Notes: generated by a model not told the origin, from the letters alone. A stretch of DNA of 64,000 nucleotides from Geobacillus thermoleovorans (GCF_001610955.1 NZ_CP014335.1:1095001-1159000), one strand, 5' to 3'. Shown: positions 35,323-44,659, counted from the stretch's first letter. Translations and numbers: made by a program.

Positions 35323-35775
35323 GTGTCTTTGTTTCAAAGTCTAAACATTTCGGCTTCGGCGTTGACCGCCCAACGGTTGCGCATGGACGTGATCGCCTCC
35401 AACATCGCTAACGTCGATACGACGCGCGCCCGCCTTGTCAACGGCGAATGGGAGCCGTACCGCCGCAAAATGGTCATCATTGAACCGCGCAGCGGGTCGT
35501 TTTCGGGCTATTTGCAGGCTGCGCTCGGCCGTGCCGACGCGGTGGACGGCGGAGTGCGGGTGCGCGAAATTGTCGATGATCCGGCGCCGTTTAAACTCGT
35601 CTACGACCCGAATCACCCGGATGCGGGCGCCGACGGCTATGTGCGTCTGCCAAACGTCGACCCGCTGAAAGAAATGGTGGACTTGATCGGGGCGACGCGT
35701 TCGTATGAGGCGAACGTTACGGTGTTGAATGCTTCAAAAGGAATGCTCATGAAGGCGCTCGAGATCGGGAAATAG
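35323..35775 (+). CDS. flgC: Flagellar rod protein FlgC
   Basis: FlgC (150 aa) is the second proximal rod protein. MDVIASNIANVDTTRA is the rod signature, and PNVDPLKEMVDLIGATRSYEANV with a C-terminal helix completes the family pattern. It uses a GTG start after AAAGGAGGG, three bases past the flgB stop. Confidence 0.96.
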   Translation: MSLFQSLNISASALTAQRLRMDVIASNIANVDTTRARLVNGEWEPYRRKMVIIEPRSGSFSGYLQAALGRADAVDGGVRVREIVDDPAPFKLVYDPNHPDAGADGYVRLPNVDPLKEMVDLIGATRSYEANVTVLNASKGMLMKALEIGK

Positions 35776-35794
35776 CATGCGAGGGGGATAAACG

Positions 35795-36091
35795 ATGATT
35801 GATGGAGCAAGCCGCATTGGGCTGACGATGTCTTCCGCCGTTTCGCCCCCAGCGAAGCCGGCTGAGGCGCAAAAGCAATTCGCCGCATTTTTCAAAGAGG
35901 CGCTCAACCGCGTGAACGAAGCGCAAATTCAAGCCGATGCGCTGACGGAAAAGCTCGTTCGCGGGGAGAACGTTCAGTTGCATGATGTGATGATCGCCGC
36001 GCAAAAAGCGAGCATCACGCTGCAGCTGACGCTGGAGATCCGCAACAAAGCGATCGAGGCGTATCAAGAAATGATGCGCATGCCATTGTAG
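35795..36091 (+). CDS. fliE: MS-ring/rod junction protein FliE
   Basis: FliE (98 aa) links the FliF ring to the rod and is exported first. The helical C-terminal half (VQLHDVMIAAQKASITLQLTLEIRNKAIEAYQEMMRM) is the conserved part. GAGGGGG precedes the ATG. It is followed by 81 bp of non-coding sequence with a hairpin before fliF, the longest gap between the first operon genes. Confidence 0.95.
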   Translation: MIDGASRIGLTMSSAVSPPAKPAEAQKQFAAFFKEALNRVNEAQIQADALTEKLVRGENVQLHDVMIAAQKASITLQLTLEIRNKAIEAYQEMMRMPL

Positions 36092-36121
36092 CAGCAATGA
36101 ATCGCAATACATACGGAAGCC

Positions 36122-36146
36122 GCCGCCATTGTTGCGCTATGGCGGC
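36122..36146 (+). other. Hairpin between fliE and fliF
   Basis: GCCGCCAT (36122-36129) pairs perfectly with ATGGCGGC (36139-36146) around a 9-nt loop, 26 bp before the fliF start. No T-run follows, so it is not a terminator; it may stabilise or mark a processing site in the operon RNA. Confidence 0.55.
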
Positions 36147-36172
36147 AGGTATTGGATCATCGGGGGAATTGT

Positions 36173-37759
36173 ATGAGAAGGAAATGGAAAGAGTGGTGGA
36201 GCCGCGCTCGCGCGTTTTGGCAGGAACGGACAAAAAAACAGAAATGGCTCGTGCTCACTGCGGCAGCGGCCGTGCTTTTGGCCGTTGGCGTCGGCGTCTT
36301 TTTCGCCACAAGGACGGAAATGGTGCCCCTCTACAGCAATTTGTCGCCGCAAGAAGCGGGGCAAATTAAAGCAACGCTTGACCAGCGCGGCGTTCCGGCC
36401 GAAGTGGCGGACGGCGGGACGACGATTAAAGTGCCGAAAGAGCAAGTGGACGCGCTGAAAGTCGAGCTCGCTGCTGAAGGCATCCCGAACAGTGGAGTCA
36501 TTGACTATTCATTTTTCGGCCAAAACGCGAGCTTCGGCATGACGGATAACGAGTTCAATATGGTGAAGCTGAAGGCGATGCAAACGGAGCTCGCCAACTT
36601 GATCAAGACGATCGACGGCGTCGAGGACGCCAAAGTCATGATCAACCTTCCGCAGCCGAGCGTATTCGTTTCCGATGAGAAAGGGGAAGCCTCGGCTTCG
36701 ATCGTGCTGAAGACGAAGCCGGGCTATCAATTCAGCGACGAGCAAATCAAAGCGCTCTATCATCTCGTCGCCAAAAGTGTTCCGAATCTCTCTACAGATA
36801 ATATCGTCATTATGAATCAGTTTTTTGAGTATTACGATTTAAAAAACGACGGCGAAAATTCGACAGGAACGACATTCGCCTCGCAGCAGCAAATCAAAAA
36901 GCAGATCGAGCGCGACATTCAACGCCAAGTGCAGCAACTGCTCGGCACGATGATGGGGCAGGATAAAGTCGTCGTTTCCGTGACGGCGGATGTCGACTTT
37001 ACGCAGGAGAAACGAGAAGAAAATTTGGTTTCTCCAGTGGACGAGAAAACGAAGCAAGGTATTGCCGTCAGCGTTCAGCGCATTAAAGAGACGTACTCCG
37101 GGAGCGGTGCGCCGCCCGGAGGCGCCGCTGGAACGGGCGCGAACGAAGTGCCGGGCTACCAAAACGCAAACGGCGCAACAAACGGCAACTATGAACGAAC
37201 CGAAGAGACGATCAACAATGAGGTAAACAAAATCAAAAAGCAAATCGTCGAAAGTCCATATAAAATCCGCGACCTAGGCATCCAAGTGATGGTCGAGCCG
37301 CCTGACCCTAATGATCCGAACTCGCTGCCGCCCGAGACGGTCAATGATATTCAAAAACTGCTAGGAACGATCGTTCGGACGTCAATTGACAAAAGCGAGG
37401 CGCAAACGCTCACTGATCAAGACATCAACAACCGCATCGTCGTTTCGGTGCAAAAATTCAACGGCAAGCCGACATTCACCGAATCAACGCCGGATCGGCC
37501 GGCGTGGTGGTGGTATGCGGCCGGTGCAGGAGCGCTGTTGCTCGTTGCCTTGCTGTTGTTCCTCTGGTTGCGCCGCCGCCGTGAAGACGAGGAAGAGGAA
37601 GAAGAACACTTGTTCACTCCGCCGCTTTCGACGGAGCCGGATTTGCCGGAGCCGCCGGAGACGGAGGCAGCGTTGCGCCGTCGACAGCTTGAGCGGCTGG
37701 CGAAAGAAAAGCCGGATGAGTTTGCAAAACTATTAAAAACGTGGCTATCGGAAGAGTAG
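36173..37759 (+). CDS. fliF: MS-ring protein FliF
   Basis: FliF (528 aa) forms the membrane ring on which the motor and export gate assemble. Two membrane helices are clear: near residues 22-44 (KWLVLTAAAAVLLAVGVGVFF) and about 445-467 (WWWYAAGAGALLLVALLLFLW). The periplasmic part holds the ring-building motifs, with a Gly/Asn-rich insertion around residues 305-340. The acidic C-terminal tail binds FliG. The ATG at 36173 follows GGGGGA; an upstream in-frame TTG is rejected. Confidence 0.96.
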   Translation: MRRKWKEWWSRARAFWQERTKKQKWLVLTAAAAVLLAVGVGVFFATRTEMVPLYSNLSPQEAGQIKATLDQRGVPAEVADGGTTIKVPKEQVDALKVELAAEGIPNSGVIDYSFFGQNASFGMTDNEFNMVKLKAMQTELANLIKTIDGVEDAKVMINLPQPSVFVSDEKGEASASIVLKTKPGYQFSDEQIKALYHLVAKSVPNLSTDNIVIMNQFFEYYDLKNDGENSTGTTFASQQQIKKQIERDIQRQVQQLLGTMMGQDKVVVSVTADVDFTQEKREENLVSPVDEKTKQGIAVSVQRIKETYSGSGAPPGGAAGTGANEVPGYQNANGATNGNYERTEETINNEVNKIKKQIVESPYKIRDLGIQVMVEPPDPNDPNSLPPETVNDIQKLLGTIVRTSIDKSEAQTLTDQDINNRIVVSVQKFNGKPTFTESTPDRPAWWWYAAGAGALLLVALLLFLWLRRRREDEEEEEEHLFTPPLSTEPDLPEPPETEAALRRRQLERLAKEKPDEFAKLLKTWLSEE

Positions 37760-37771
37760 GGGGAACGGCGT

Positions 37772-38791
37772 ATGGCAAAGCGCGAACGAAAAGGCGGGCT
37801 GTCGGGCAGGCAAAAAGCAGCCATCCTGCTTATTTCCCTCGGCCCGGATGTGTCGGCCTCTGTCTATAAACATTTATCCGAGGAAGAGATTGAGAAGCTG
37901 ACGCTAGAAATTTCCAACGTCCGTCAAGTGACGGCCGAACAAAAAGAGGAAGTGCTTGAAGAGTTTCGACAGCTCGCCTTGGCGCAAGATTACATTGCCC
38001 AAGGCGGCATCGCCTATGCGAAAGAAGTGCTTGAAAAAGCGCTCGGCCCGGATAAGGCGATGCAGATCATCAACCGCCTGACATCAGCGCTGATGGTGCG
38101 GCCGTTTGATTTCGCCCGCAAAGCCGACCCGATGCAGCTGTTAAACTTCATTCAAAATGAACATCCACAAACGATCGCTCTGATTCTTTCGTATTTGGAG
38201 CCGGCACAGGCAGGGCAAATTTTATCGGCGCTGCCGCAGGAAATGCAGGCGGATGTCGCCCGGCGCATCGCGCTGATGGACAGCACATCGCCGGAGATTA
38301 TCAACGAAGTCGAGCAAATTTTGGAGCGGCGGCTGTCCGCGACCGTCGTGCAAGATTACACGCAAGCCGGCGGAATTGAGGCGGTCGTGGAAGTGCTGAA
38401 CCAAGTCGACCGGAGCACGGAGCGGACGATTTTGGATGCCTTGGAAATTCAAGACCCGGAACTGGCTGAGGAAATTAAAAAACGGATGTTTGTCTTTGAA
38501 GATATCGTGACGCTCGATCACCGCGCCATTCAGCGCGTCATCCGCGAGGTGGACAACAACGATCTCATGTTGGCGCTGAAAGTAGCGAGCGACGAAGTGA
38601 AAAACATTATTTTCCGCAACATGTCGACAAGAATGGCCGAGACGTTCAAAGAAGAAATGGAATATATGGGGCCGGTTCGGCTGCGTGATGTCGAGGAGGC
38701 GCAATCGCGCATCGTCGCCGTGATCCGTCGTCTCGAAGAGGCCGGAGAAATCGTCATCGCGCGCGGGGGAGGAGATGATATTATTGTCTAA
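37772..38791 (+). CDS. fliG: Flagellar rotor/switch protein FliG
   Basis: FliG (339 aa) transmits torque from the stator to the MS ring. The N-terminal FliF-binding part starts GRQKAAILLISLGPD; the EHPQTIALILSYL motif marks the middle domain. The C-terminal domain (about 240-335) holds the charged torque residues (MFVFEDIVTLDHRAIQRVIREVD). It overlaps fliH by 8 nt. Confidence 0.96.
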   Translation: MAKRERKGGLSGRQKAAILLISLGPDVSASVYKHLSEEEIEKLTLEISNVRQVTAEQKEEVLEEFRQLALAQDYIAQGGIAYAKEVLEKALGPDKAMQIINRLTSALMVRPFDFARKADPMQLLNFIQNEHPQTIALILSYLEPAQAGQILSALPQEMQADVARRIALMDSTSPEIINEVEQILERRLSATVVQDYTQAGGIEAVVEVLNQVDRSTERTILDALEIQDPELAEEIKKRMFVFEDIVTLDHRAIQRVIREVDNNDLMLALKVASDEVKNIIFRNMSTRMAETFKEEMEYMGPVRLRDVEEAQSRIVAVIRRLEEAGEIVIARGGGDDIIV

Positions 38792-39554
38792 CGTCATTAA
38801 AGCGCCGAAATTGGCGGCGCGCGCTGGGAAAAAGACGATCGTCGTGCAGCGCCATGTTTCCGATCTTCCATCGTCCGTCGACGATCGGCAGAGGGAGATG
38901 GAAGCGGTCGCCGCCGCCAAGGAAGAAGCAGCCAAGCTTCGCCGCCAGGCAGAGCAATATTACGAATCGGTGCGCGAGCAGTTGGCCCGCGAAAAAGAGG
39001 AATGGCAGCGGGAGAAAGAGCGTCTCATGCAGGAAGCGCGCGCCCGCGGGTATGAAGACGGCTATGCGGCTGGGCGCGAGGAGGCTTTGAGCGAGCACCG
39101 CGCGTTGATCGAGCAAGCCCGCCGCTTGGCGGAGCGAGCGAACACCGAATTTTACGCTCGCATCGAATCGACGGCTGAGGCGATGCTGGAGGTGGCGTTA
39201 AAAGCGGCCGAACGCATTATCGGCGCCGCGCTTGAGGGCGATCGAAACGCTTTTTTGCCGCTCGTGCACCAAGCGTTGCAGGAAGTGCGCCGGCAAACGG
39301 AAGTGGCCGTTTATGTGCATCCGCACGGCTACGAAATAGTGGCAGAGCAAAAGGAGCTGTTGAAATCTCTGTTTCCGCATCGCGTTGATCTATTCATCTA
39401 CCCGGACGATGCGCTTCCTGAATATGGATGTGTCGTGGAGACGCCGTTTGGGCGCATCGAGGCGAGCGTCGATGTACAGCTTGAGCGGCTGCGCGAGGCG
39501 CTCTACCGGCGATTGAAGGAGGGAGCGTTTTCTGAACTGGCAGGCGCTTCTTGA
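38784..39554 (+). CDS. fliH: Flagellar export regulator FliH
   Basis: FliH (256 aa) binds the ATPase FliI and holds it at the export gate. Residues 35-120 are a long charged coiled coil (REMEAVAAAKEEAAKLRRQ onward) with GxxxG-like repeats (GYEDGYAAGREEA), typical of FliH. I prefer the TTG start at 38784 (MSNVIKAP, matching B. subtilis) because GGAGGAG lies 9 bp upstream; the ATG at 38775 touches that SD. It overlaps both fliG and fliI. Confidence 0.88.
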   Translation: MSNVIKAPKLAARAGKKTIVVQRHVSDLPSSVDDRQREMEAVAAAKEEAAKLRRQAEQYYESVREQLAREKEEWQREKERLMQEARARGYEDGYAAGREEALSEHRALIEQARRLAERANTEFYARIESTAEAMLEVALKAAERIIGAALEGDRNAFLPLVHQALQEVRRQTEVAVYVHPHGYEIVAEQKELLKSLFPHRVDLFIYPDDALPEYGCVVETPFGRIEASVDVQLERLREALYRRLKEGAFSELAGAS

Positions 39555-40842
39555 TGAAATAGACGCTATCGACTTGTATAAACGGTTTGGCAAAGTGTCG
39601 CGCGTCATCGGCTTGATGATGGAATCGAAAGGACCGAAAAGCTCGATTGGCGATCTTTGTTACATCCATGAACAGAGCGGATGCCGGAAAATTCCCGCCG
39701 AAGTCGTCGGCTTTCATGAACAGCACGTCTTGCTTATGCCGTTTTCCGCCATGTCTCATATCGCTCCCGGCTGCCTTGTCGAAGCGACCGGCCGGCCGCT
39801 TGAAGTGCACGTCGGCGATGCGCTCATTGGCATGGTTCTTGATCCGCTCGGCCAACCGCTTGACGGGAGCCCGTTGCCGCCCGGGCTGAAGCCGGTGTCG
39901 GTCGAACGCGATCCGCCCAATCCGCTCGTTCGGCCGCCGATTGTCGAACCGCTTGAAGTTGGCATCCGCGTCATCGACAGCCTGCTTGCCGTCGGCAAGG
40001 GGCAACGCGTCGGCATTTTTGCCGGCTCGGGCGTCGGCAAAAGCACGCTCATGGGAATGATCGCCCGCCATACGTCGGCTGATGTGAACGTCATCGCCTT
40101 AATCGGCGAGCGTGGCCGCGAAGTGCGCGAGTTTTTAGAGCGCGACCTTGGCCCGGACGGCTTGGCCCGCTCGGTCGTCGTCGTCGCCACGTCCGACCAG
40201 CCGGCGCTGATGCGCGTCAAAGGCGCCTATACGGCAACGGCGATCGCCGAATATTTCCGCGACCAAGGGGCGGATGTCATGCTCATGATGGACTCGGTCA
40301 CCCGCGTCGCTATGGCGCAACGGGAGATTGGCCTTGCCGTCGGTGAGCCGCCGACGACGAAAGGCTATACGCCATCGGTCTTCGCCCTCCTGCCAAAGCT
40401 GCTTGAACGGGCTGGAACGAACGCTTCCGGCACGATCACCGCGTTTTATACGGTGCTTGTTGACGGCGATGACATGAATGAGCCGATCGCTGATGCGGTG
40501 CGCGGCATTTTGGATGGCCATTTTGTGTTGGAACGCCAGCTGGCGAACAAAGGGCATTACCCGGCGATTAACGTGCTCAAAAGCGTCAGCCGCGTCATGC
40601 CCCACATGATCAGCGCAGAGCACCGCGAAGCGGCAAACCGGTTCCGCCGCCTTCTGTCCACTTATATCGATTCGGAGGATTTGATTCAAATCGGGGCGTA
40701 CAAACGGGGGTCGTCCCAAGAAATTGATGAGGCGATCGAATTTTATCCGCAAATGATGGCGTTTTGCCGCCAAAACATCGATGAAAAAACGACGCGCGCC
40801 GAAAGCATTGATGCCCTGTTGCGCTTGTTGTCGGTTCGGTGA
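39532..40842 (+). CDS. fliI: Flagellar export ATPase FliI, probable CTG start
   Basis: FliI (436 aa from this start) hydrolyses ATP to unfold and deliver export substrates. Walker A GSGVGKS (165-171), Walker B VMLMMDSVTR and ATPase motifs RVAMAQREIGLAVGEPPTTKGY resemble F1 beta. No ATG, GTG or TTG precedes the TTG at 39574, which has no SD and would cut conserved residues. CTG 39532 sits 8 bp after AAGGAGGG and yields NWQALLDEIDAIDLYKRFGKV, aligning with the Bacillus N-terminus and family length (438). It overlaps fliH by 23 nt. Confidence 0.93.
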   Translation: MNWQALLDEIDAIDLYKRFGKVSRVIGLMMESKGPKSSIGDLCYIHEQSGCRKIPAEVVGFHEQHVLLMPFSAMSHIAPGCLVEATGRPLEVHVGDALIGMVLDPLGQPLDGSPLPPGLKPVSVERDPPNPLVRPPIVEPLEVGIRVIDSLLAVGKGQRVGIFAGSGVGKSTLMGMIARHTSADVNVIALIGERGREVREFLERDLGPDGLARSVVVVATSDQPALMRVKGAYTATAIAEYFRDQGADVMLMMDSVTRVAMAQREIGLAVGEPPTTKGYTPSVFALLPKLLERAGTNASGTITAFYTVLVDGDDMNEPIADAVRGILDGHFVLERQLANKGHYPAINVLKSVSRVMPHMISAEHREAANRFRRLLSTYIDSEDLIQIGAYKRGSSQEIDEAIEFYPQMMAFCRQNIDEKTTRAESIDALLRLLSVR

Positions 40843-40884
40843 GAAATCGCGCGCCATGTTCAGACGATGAAAGGGTGAACAAAT

Positions 40885-41331
40885 GTGACGCCGACGTTTC
40901 GGCTGCAAAAAGTGCTGGCGATGAAAGAAAAAGAAAAAGAAAAGGCGCTTGGCGAATACGAGGAGGCGGTCCGCCGGTTTGAGCAGGCAGCCGAAACGCT
41001 TTACCGCCTGCTCAAGGAAAAAGAAGAATGCGCGGCGGCTCGGGATGAACAGCTTCAAGCCGGCCTGTCCGTTGGAGACATTCGCCTTAGGCTGCAATAT
41101 ATGGCGAATTTAGAGCGGATGATCGACCATTATCAGCTTGTCGTCATGCAGGCGCGCGAGCAGATGCAGCGCCGGCAGCAGCGTTTGATGGAATTGAATA
41201 TCGAAGTGAAAAAATACGAAAAAATGCGCGAGCGCATTAAGCGGTGGGCCGAGCAGCTTGAGAGGGAAGCGGAACGCCGCCTGCTCGATGAAATGGCGGT
41301 TCAACGTTTTGCAAGGCAAGGAGAGGTATAG
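40885..41331 (+). CDS. fliJ: Flagellar export chaperone FliJ
   Basis: FliJ (148 aa) is almost entirely a helical coiled coil that inserts in the FliI hexamer like the F1 gamma stalk and escorts chaperones. FRLQKVLAMKEKEKEKA is the usual N-terminus, followed by charged heptads to the end. It uses a GTG start after AAAGGGTGA. ylxF begins directly at the next base. Confidence 0.92.
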   Translation: MTPTFRLQKVLAMKEKEKEKALGEYEEAVRRFEQAAETLYRLLKEKEECAAARDEQLQAGLSVGDIRLRLQYMANLERMIDHYQLVVMQAREQMQRRQQRLMELNIEVKKYEKMRERIKRWAEQLEREAERRLLDEMAVQRFARQGEV

Positions 41332-41943
41332 ATGGCGGAGAGCAAAGTTGAACAGGAAATGCAGGCGAGTTGGTGGCAATGGCTGTTGTTTGTCATTGTC
41401 ATTCCGAGTGCGTTTGCTGCCTCCTTTCTGTTGTTGATTTTAAACATTGCCGGCGTTGATGTGGCCAAGGCGGCAAAGCAGTGGACAATAAAGGCGCCGT
41501 TTGTCTCCGAGTGGATCAACTGGAGCAAAAGGGAGAAAGCTTTGCAAAAAACGATTGAAGCTCAGCAGCAGACGATCAACCAGCAAAAACGAACGATCGC
41601 CGACCAACAAAAGCAAATCAAGCAGTTGAAAAACGAATTGGCGGCAAAGGAAAAGGAAATCGCCCAGCTGTCTGCGCCAAGCGGGAAAACGGACGCTCAG
41701 GCTGAGCCTGTTGACGAGCCGGCCTTGACGGAAGAAGATGTCGTCGGCATGTATGACGCCATGTCGGAAAAACAGGCGGCGGCTATTTTAGCGGAACTGC
41801 CTGAGAGCGAAGCGCTCCGTGTACTGAGCCAGATTGACGGCGACAAAGCGGCAGCCATTTTGGAACAAATGCCGGCTGGGCAGGCGGCGAAACTGTTGGC
41901 ATCGTTAAGCAAAAGGGCGATGGGGAAGGAGGCGGCCGAATGA
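41332..41943 (+). CDS. ylxF: YlxF, MotE-like membrane coiled-coil protein
   Basis: This 203-aa protein has one N-terminal membrane helix (about residues 17-41, WLLFVIVIPSAFAASFLLLIL), a coiled coil (65-115) and a C-terminal MgtE-N-like domain (LTEEDVVGMYDAMSEKQAAAILAELPE...AAAILEQMPAGQAAKLL). This layout matches YlxF and the MotE family of motor-associated chaperones. It overlaps fliK by 4 nt. A role in motor or export assembly is inferred from family and context. Confidence 0.88.
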   Translation: MAESKVEQEMQASWWQWLLFVIVIPSAFAASFLLLILNIAGVDVAKAAKQWTIKAPFVSEWINWSKREKALQKTIEAQQQTINQQKRTIADQQKQIKQLKNELAAKEKEIAQLSAPSGKTDAQAEPVDEPALTEEDVVGMYDAMSEKQAAAILAELPESEALRVLSQIDGDKAAAILEQMPAGQAAKLLASLSKRAMGKEAAE

Positions 41944-43130
41944 AAGTAACGATCACAGCAAACGCGCCGCTATCGGCAGGCGCTATGGCGGTGAAAAAAG
42001 AGGCGGAAAACGCAAACGTGTTTGCGGCGTTGCTTGCGCACAAGCAACAAGAGTTATTGCCCGCTGGGGCAGAGACTAGCTTGTTTCAAGAGGAGTCGAG
42101 CAAAAACAAAGAGCCAGATTGGCAAAATGGCGGAATGGAAACGGGCGCAGCCGGACAACCATCTTCAGCGGAAAAGAAGCCGGTGCAAATCGAATCATTG
42201 TGGCTTGCCCCTTCCCTCGTGGCTGCTTGGGCTGTTGCTCCAATTTCGGCAGCTGCAGGCGCGCCGCTTTTGGCGGCGGATCAGCAGGCGGAAGGGAAAA
42301 CGAGTGATCATTGGGCATTTCCGTTTGTCGGTGCGATGAATGGTGAAGAAACGATTGCCGCTCAGCCGGCGGCTGATGAAGCGGGATTTGAACGTGCGTT
42401 CATAACCGACGGACGGAAAAGTGGTCATATCGATGCTGAATCTTTTTCGCCTTCCAGCGGAAAAACAGGGATGTTTCCACCGCTCCTGAGCGACGGCGAC
42501 CAGCGTCCATTCCATGAGCAGGGGGGCAACAGGCCGGTTGTCGCGCTGCCTAACGGAGCTTCTTCCGTCCGTCCGGCTGGCGAAAAAGACATTTCGCTGC
42601 CAAAAAGGGGGGACAAGGGGCATGGCGGCGAGGCCGCTCCTTCATTCACCACTCCCCCTGCGCTTTTATCACCCTCCTCTTCATCTGTCGGGCTGATCGG
42701 CGAGATGCCGGCGTCAGCTGGCGGAAGCGTCGCTGATCAAGTCGCCCACGCGCTAAGGTCGGCGCGGTGGATGAAGTTGCCAAACGGTGTCATGCAGCTT
42801 GTCATCCGTCTGCATCCGGAACATCTCGGGACGGTGACGGTGAAAATGACAGAGGAAGGTGGAAAGCTCGCCGCCAAGCTGCTCGTGGCGAACGACGCGG
42901 TGAAAGAGTTGCTCTACGCTCATTTGCCGCAGCTTGCTCAGCAGCTTGATGCGAGTTCCATCACGGTCGAAAAATGGACCGTTTGGTCGGATTATGACCG
43001 CTCCGCTATGCCGCCGTATTCCGGGAACCGCCAAGGAGGACAGCAGCAGGGCGAATCGCGGCAAAAACAAAAACGGGAGCCATCATCTTCCTTCCCGTTT
43101 GCGCTAGACGGGATCGAAGCTGACGCATAA
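41940..43130 (+). CDS. fliK: Flagellar hook-length control protein FliK
   Basis: FliK (396 aa) is the exported ruler that stops hook growth and switches the gate to filament proteins. The first 270 residues are low-complexity and weakly conserved, as usual. The C-terminal domain (about 275-350) follows the hook pattern: [19 protein letters not shown]...[19 protein letters not shown]. It is shorter than B. subtilis FliK, mainly in the variable part. Its start overlaps ylxF (ATGA). Compare YlqG, a second FliK-like protein in this window. Confidence 0.92.
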   Translation: MKVTITANAPLSAGAMAVKKEAENANVFAALLAHKQQELLPAGAETSLFQEESSKNKEPDWQNGGMETGAAGQPSSAEKKPVQIESLWLAPSLVAAWAVAPISAAAGAPLLAADQQAEGKTSDHWAFPFVGAMNGEETIAAQPAADEAGFERAFITDGRKSGHIDAESFSPSSGKTGMFPPLLSDGDQRPFHEQGGNRPVVALPNGASSVRPAGEKDISLPKRGDKGHGGEAAPSFTTPPALLSPSSSSVGLIGEMPASAGGSVADQVAHALRSARWMKLPNGVMQLVIRLHPEHLGTVTVKMTEEGGKLAAKLLVANDAVKELLYAHLPQLAQQLDASSITVEKWTVWSDYDRSAMPPYSGNRQGGQQQGESRQKQKREPSSSFPFALDGIEADA

Positions 43131-43147
43131 GGGGGAAAAGAACGAGG

Positions 43148-43576
43148 ATGACAACGAATGCGATTGATGGAAGCTTATGGCTGGCAAACGCGGTTCAGCC
43201 GGAACGGAAAACGGGCAATCAAATTTTAGGAAAAGACGACTTTCTCAAAATTTTGCTCGCTCAGCTAGAAAACCAAGACCCGCTCAATCCGATGGAAGAT
43301 AAAGACTTTATCGCGCAAATGGCGAGCTTCTCCTCGCTTGAGCAAATGATGAGCATCGCCAATTTGATGCAGCAATGGATGCAAGCGTCAAGCCGCGATG
43401 CGCTTTTGCGCTACAGCGAATGGATCGGCAAAACGGTGCACTGGCAAGACGGCGAGACGATGATGAGCGCCGTCGTTCAATCGGTCATGCAAAAAGACGG
43501 CCAAGTGACTCTTGGGCTTGATAACGGGACAACGATTGCTGCGGATGCGGTCGTGAAAGTCGAACAAAAAGGATAA
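43148..43576 (+). CDS. flgD: Hook cap protein FlgD
   Basis: FlgD (142 aa) caps the growing hook and helps FlgE polymerise. The conserved N-terminal part [39 protein letters not shown] is complete; the C-terminus is a short beta domain ([12 protein letters not shown]). This compact form is normal in Bacillus. It precedes flgE by 17 bp. Confidence 0.95.
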   Translation: MTTNAIDGSLWLANAVQPERKTGNQILGKDDFLKILLAQLENQDPLNPMEDKDFIAQMASFSSLEQMMSIANLMQQWMQASSRDALLRYSEWIGKTVHWQDGETMMSAVVQSVMQKDGQVTLGLDNGTTIAADAVVKVEQKG

Positions 43577-43593
43577 AAGGGGAGAGGGAACCG

Positions 43594-44391
43594 ATGCTTC
43601 GTTCCATGTATTCCGGAATCGGCGCCATGCGCAACTTTCAAACGAAGTTGGATGTCATCGGCAACAACATTGCCAATGTCAATACGTACGGGTTTAAAAA
43701 AGGACGAACGATTTTCAAAGATTTGATGAGCCAGACGATTTCTGGAGCAAGCGGGCCCAATGCCGGCCGCGGCGGGACGAATCCAAAGCAGGTCGGGCTC
43801 GGTTCGCAGCTGGCGGCGATCGACACCGTCCATACGCAAGGCAGCTTGCAAACGACCGGCCGCGTGCTTGATTTGGCAATTTCCGGCGACGGGTTTTTCG
43901 TCGTCGGCGACGCTTCCGGCAACAATCGCATGTATACGAGAGCCGGGAATTTTTATCTCGATTCGCAAGGCTATATTGTCAATGCCGATGGCCAATATTT
44001 GCTCGGTGTTGGAAATAGCCGCCTTCAAATTCCGACAGATGCGAAAAGCTTGAGCATCGGGGCGGACGGCAAAGTGACCATTGTGGATGCTTCTGGGACT
44101 TTAAGTACGATCGGCACGATTCAGCTGGCCAAATTTGCAAACAATGACGGATTAGAAAAAGCCGGCAACAACTTGTTCCGCGAAACGACCAACTCCGGCG
44201 CGCCAACGACAGGGGCGCCGGGAGCGAACGGAACAGGAACCATCGTCTCCGGCGCGCTTGAGATGTCCAACGTCGACCTTGCCGAGGAATTCACGGAGAT
44301 GATCGTCGCCCAGCGCGGCTTCCAGGCGAATACGCGCATCATTACGACATCGGATGAAATTTTGCAAGAGCTTGTCAACTTGAAAAAATAG
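43594..44391 (+). CDS. flgE: Flagellar hook protein FlgE
   Basis: This 265-aa hook protein begins LRSMYSGIGAMRNFQTKLDVIGNNIANVNTYGFKK and ends with the conserved MIVAQRGFQANTRIITTSDEILQELVNLKK, which pack in the hook core. The length is that of the short Bacillus hook protein (264 aa), once named FlgG. Genes before (flgD) and after (swrD) support the hook assignment. It ends just before a well-placed SD that opens a small leader ORF. Confidence 0.94.
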   Translation: MLRSMYSGIGAMRNFQTKLDVIGNNIANVNTYGFKKGRTIFKDLMSQTISGASGPNAGRGGTNPKQVGLGSQLAAIDTVHTQGSLQTTGRVLDLAISGDGFFVVGDASGNNRMYTRAGNFYLDSQGYIVNADGQYLLGVGNSRLQIPTDAKSLSIGADGKVTIVDASGTLSTIGTIQLAKFANNDGLEKAGNNLFRETTNSGAPTTGAPGANGTGTIVSGALEMSNVDLAEEFTEMIVAQRGFQANTRIITTSDEILQELVNLKK

Positions 44392-44406
44392 AATAGGAGG
44401 TAGGGC

Positions 44407-44502
44407 GTGAGCGGCGTCTTGCGCCTGCTGGCCGATGATTTCGTTAACGAAGCTCAACGGGAAACGGTTTGTGCTCAATGCGTTGTACATCGAACAAATT
44501 GA
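44407..44502 (+). CDS. Candidate 31-codon leader ORF overlapping swrD
   Basis: TAGGAGGT (44394-44401) sits 5 bp before GTG 44407, which opens 31 codons (starting MSGVLRLLADDF) to TGA at 44500-44502. The ORF reads through the swrD start in another frame. swrD itself has no SD at its ATG (44435), so ribosomes starting here could pass on to swrD by coupling, or compete with it. The peptide resembles nothing I know. Confidence 0.4.
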   Translation: MSGVLRLLADDFVNEAQRETVCAQCVVHRTN

Positions 44503-44659
44503 AGCGTTTCCTGATACGACCGTGACGCTGACGAACGGAAAAAAATTCGTCGTGCGCGAAACGGTCGAGCAAGTGGCTGCACGAGCGAGCGAATTTTACC
44601 GGCAGCTTGGTGTGTTTCGCTTACCGAAAGCAGGAGGATTGGACAGTGAAAGGGAATAA
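44435..44659 (+). CDS. swrD: SwrD/FlbD family flagellar protein
   Basis: This 74-aa protein matches the FlbD/SwrD family (YlzI), which raises flagellar motor power in B. subtilis swarming. ISLTKLNGKRFVLNALYIEQIEAFPDTTVTLTNGKKFVV is the conserved beta-rich region. The ATG at 44435 is the only start in frame before a TGA at 44408, yet it has no SD; translation may depend on the leader ORF. It overlaps fliL by 14 nt. Confidence 0.88.
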   Translation: MISLTKLNGKRFVLNALYIEQIEAFPDTTVTLTNGKKFVVRETVEQVAARASEFYRQLGVFRLPKAGGLDSERE

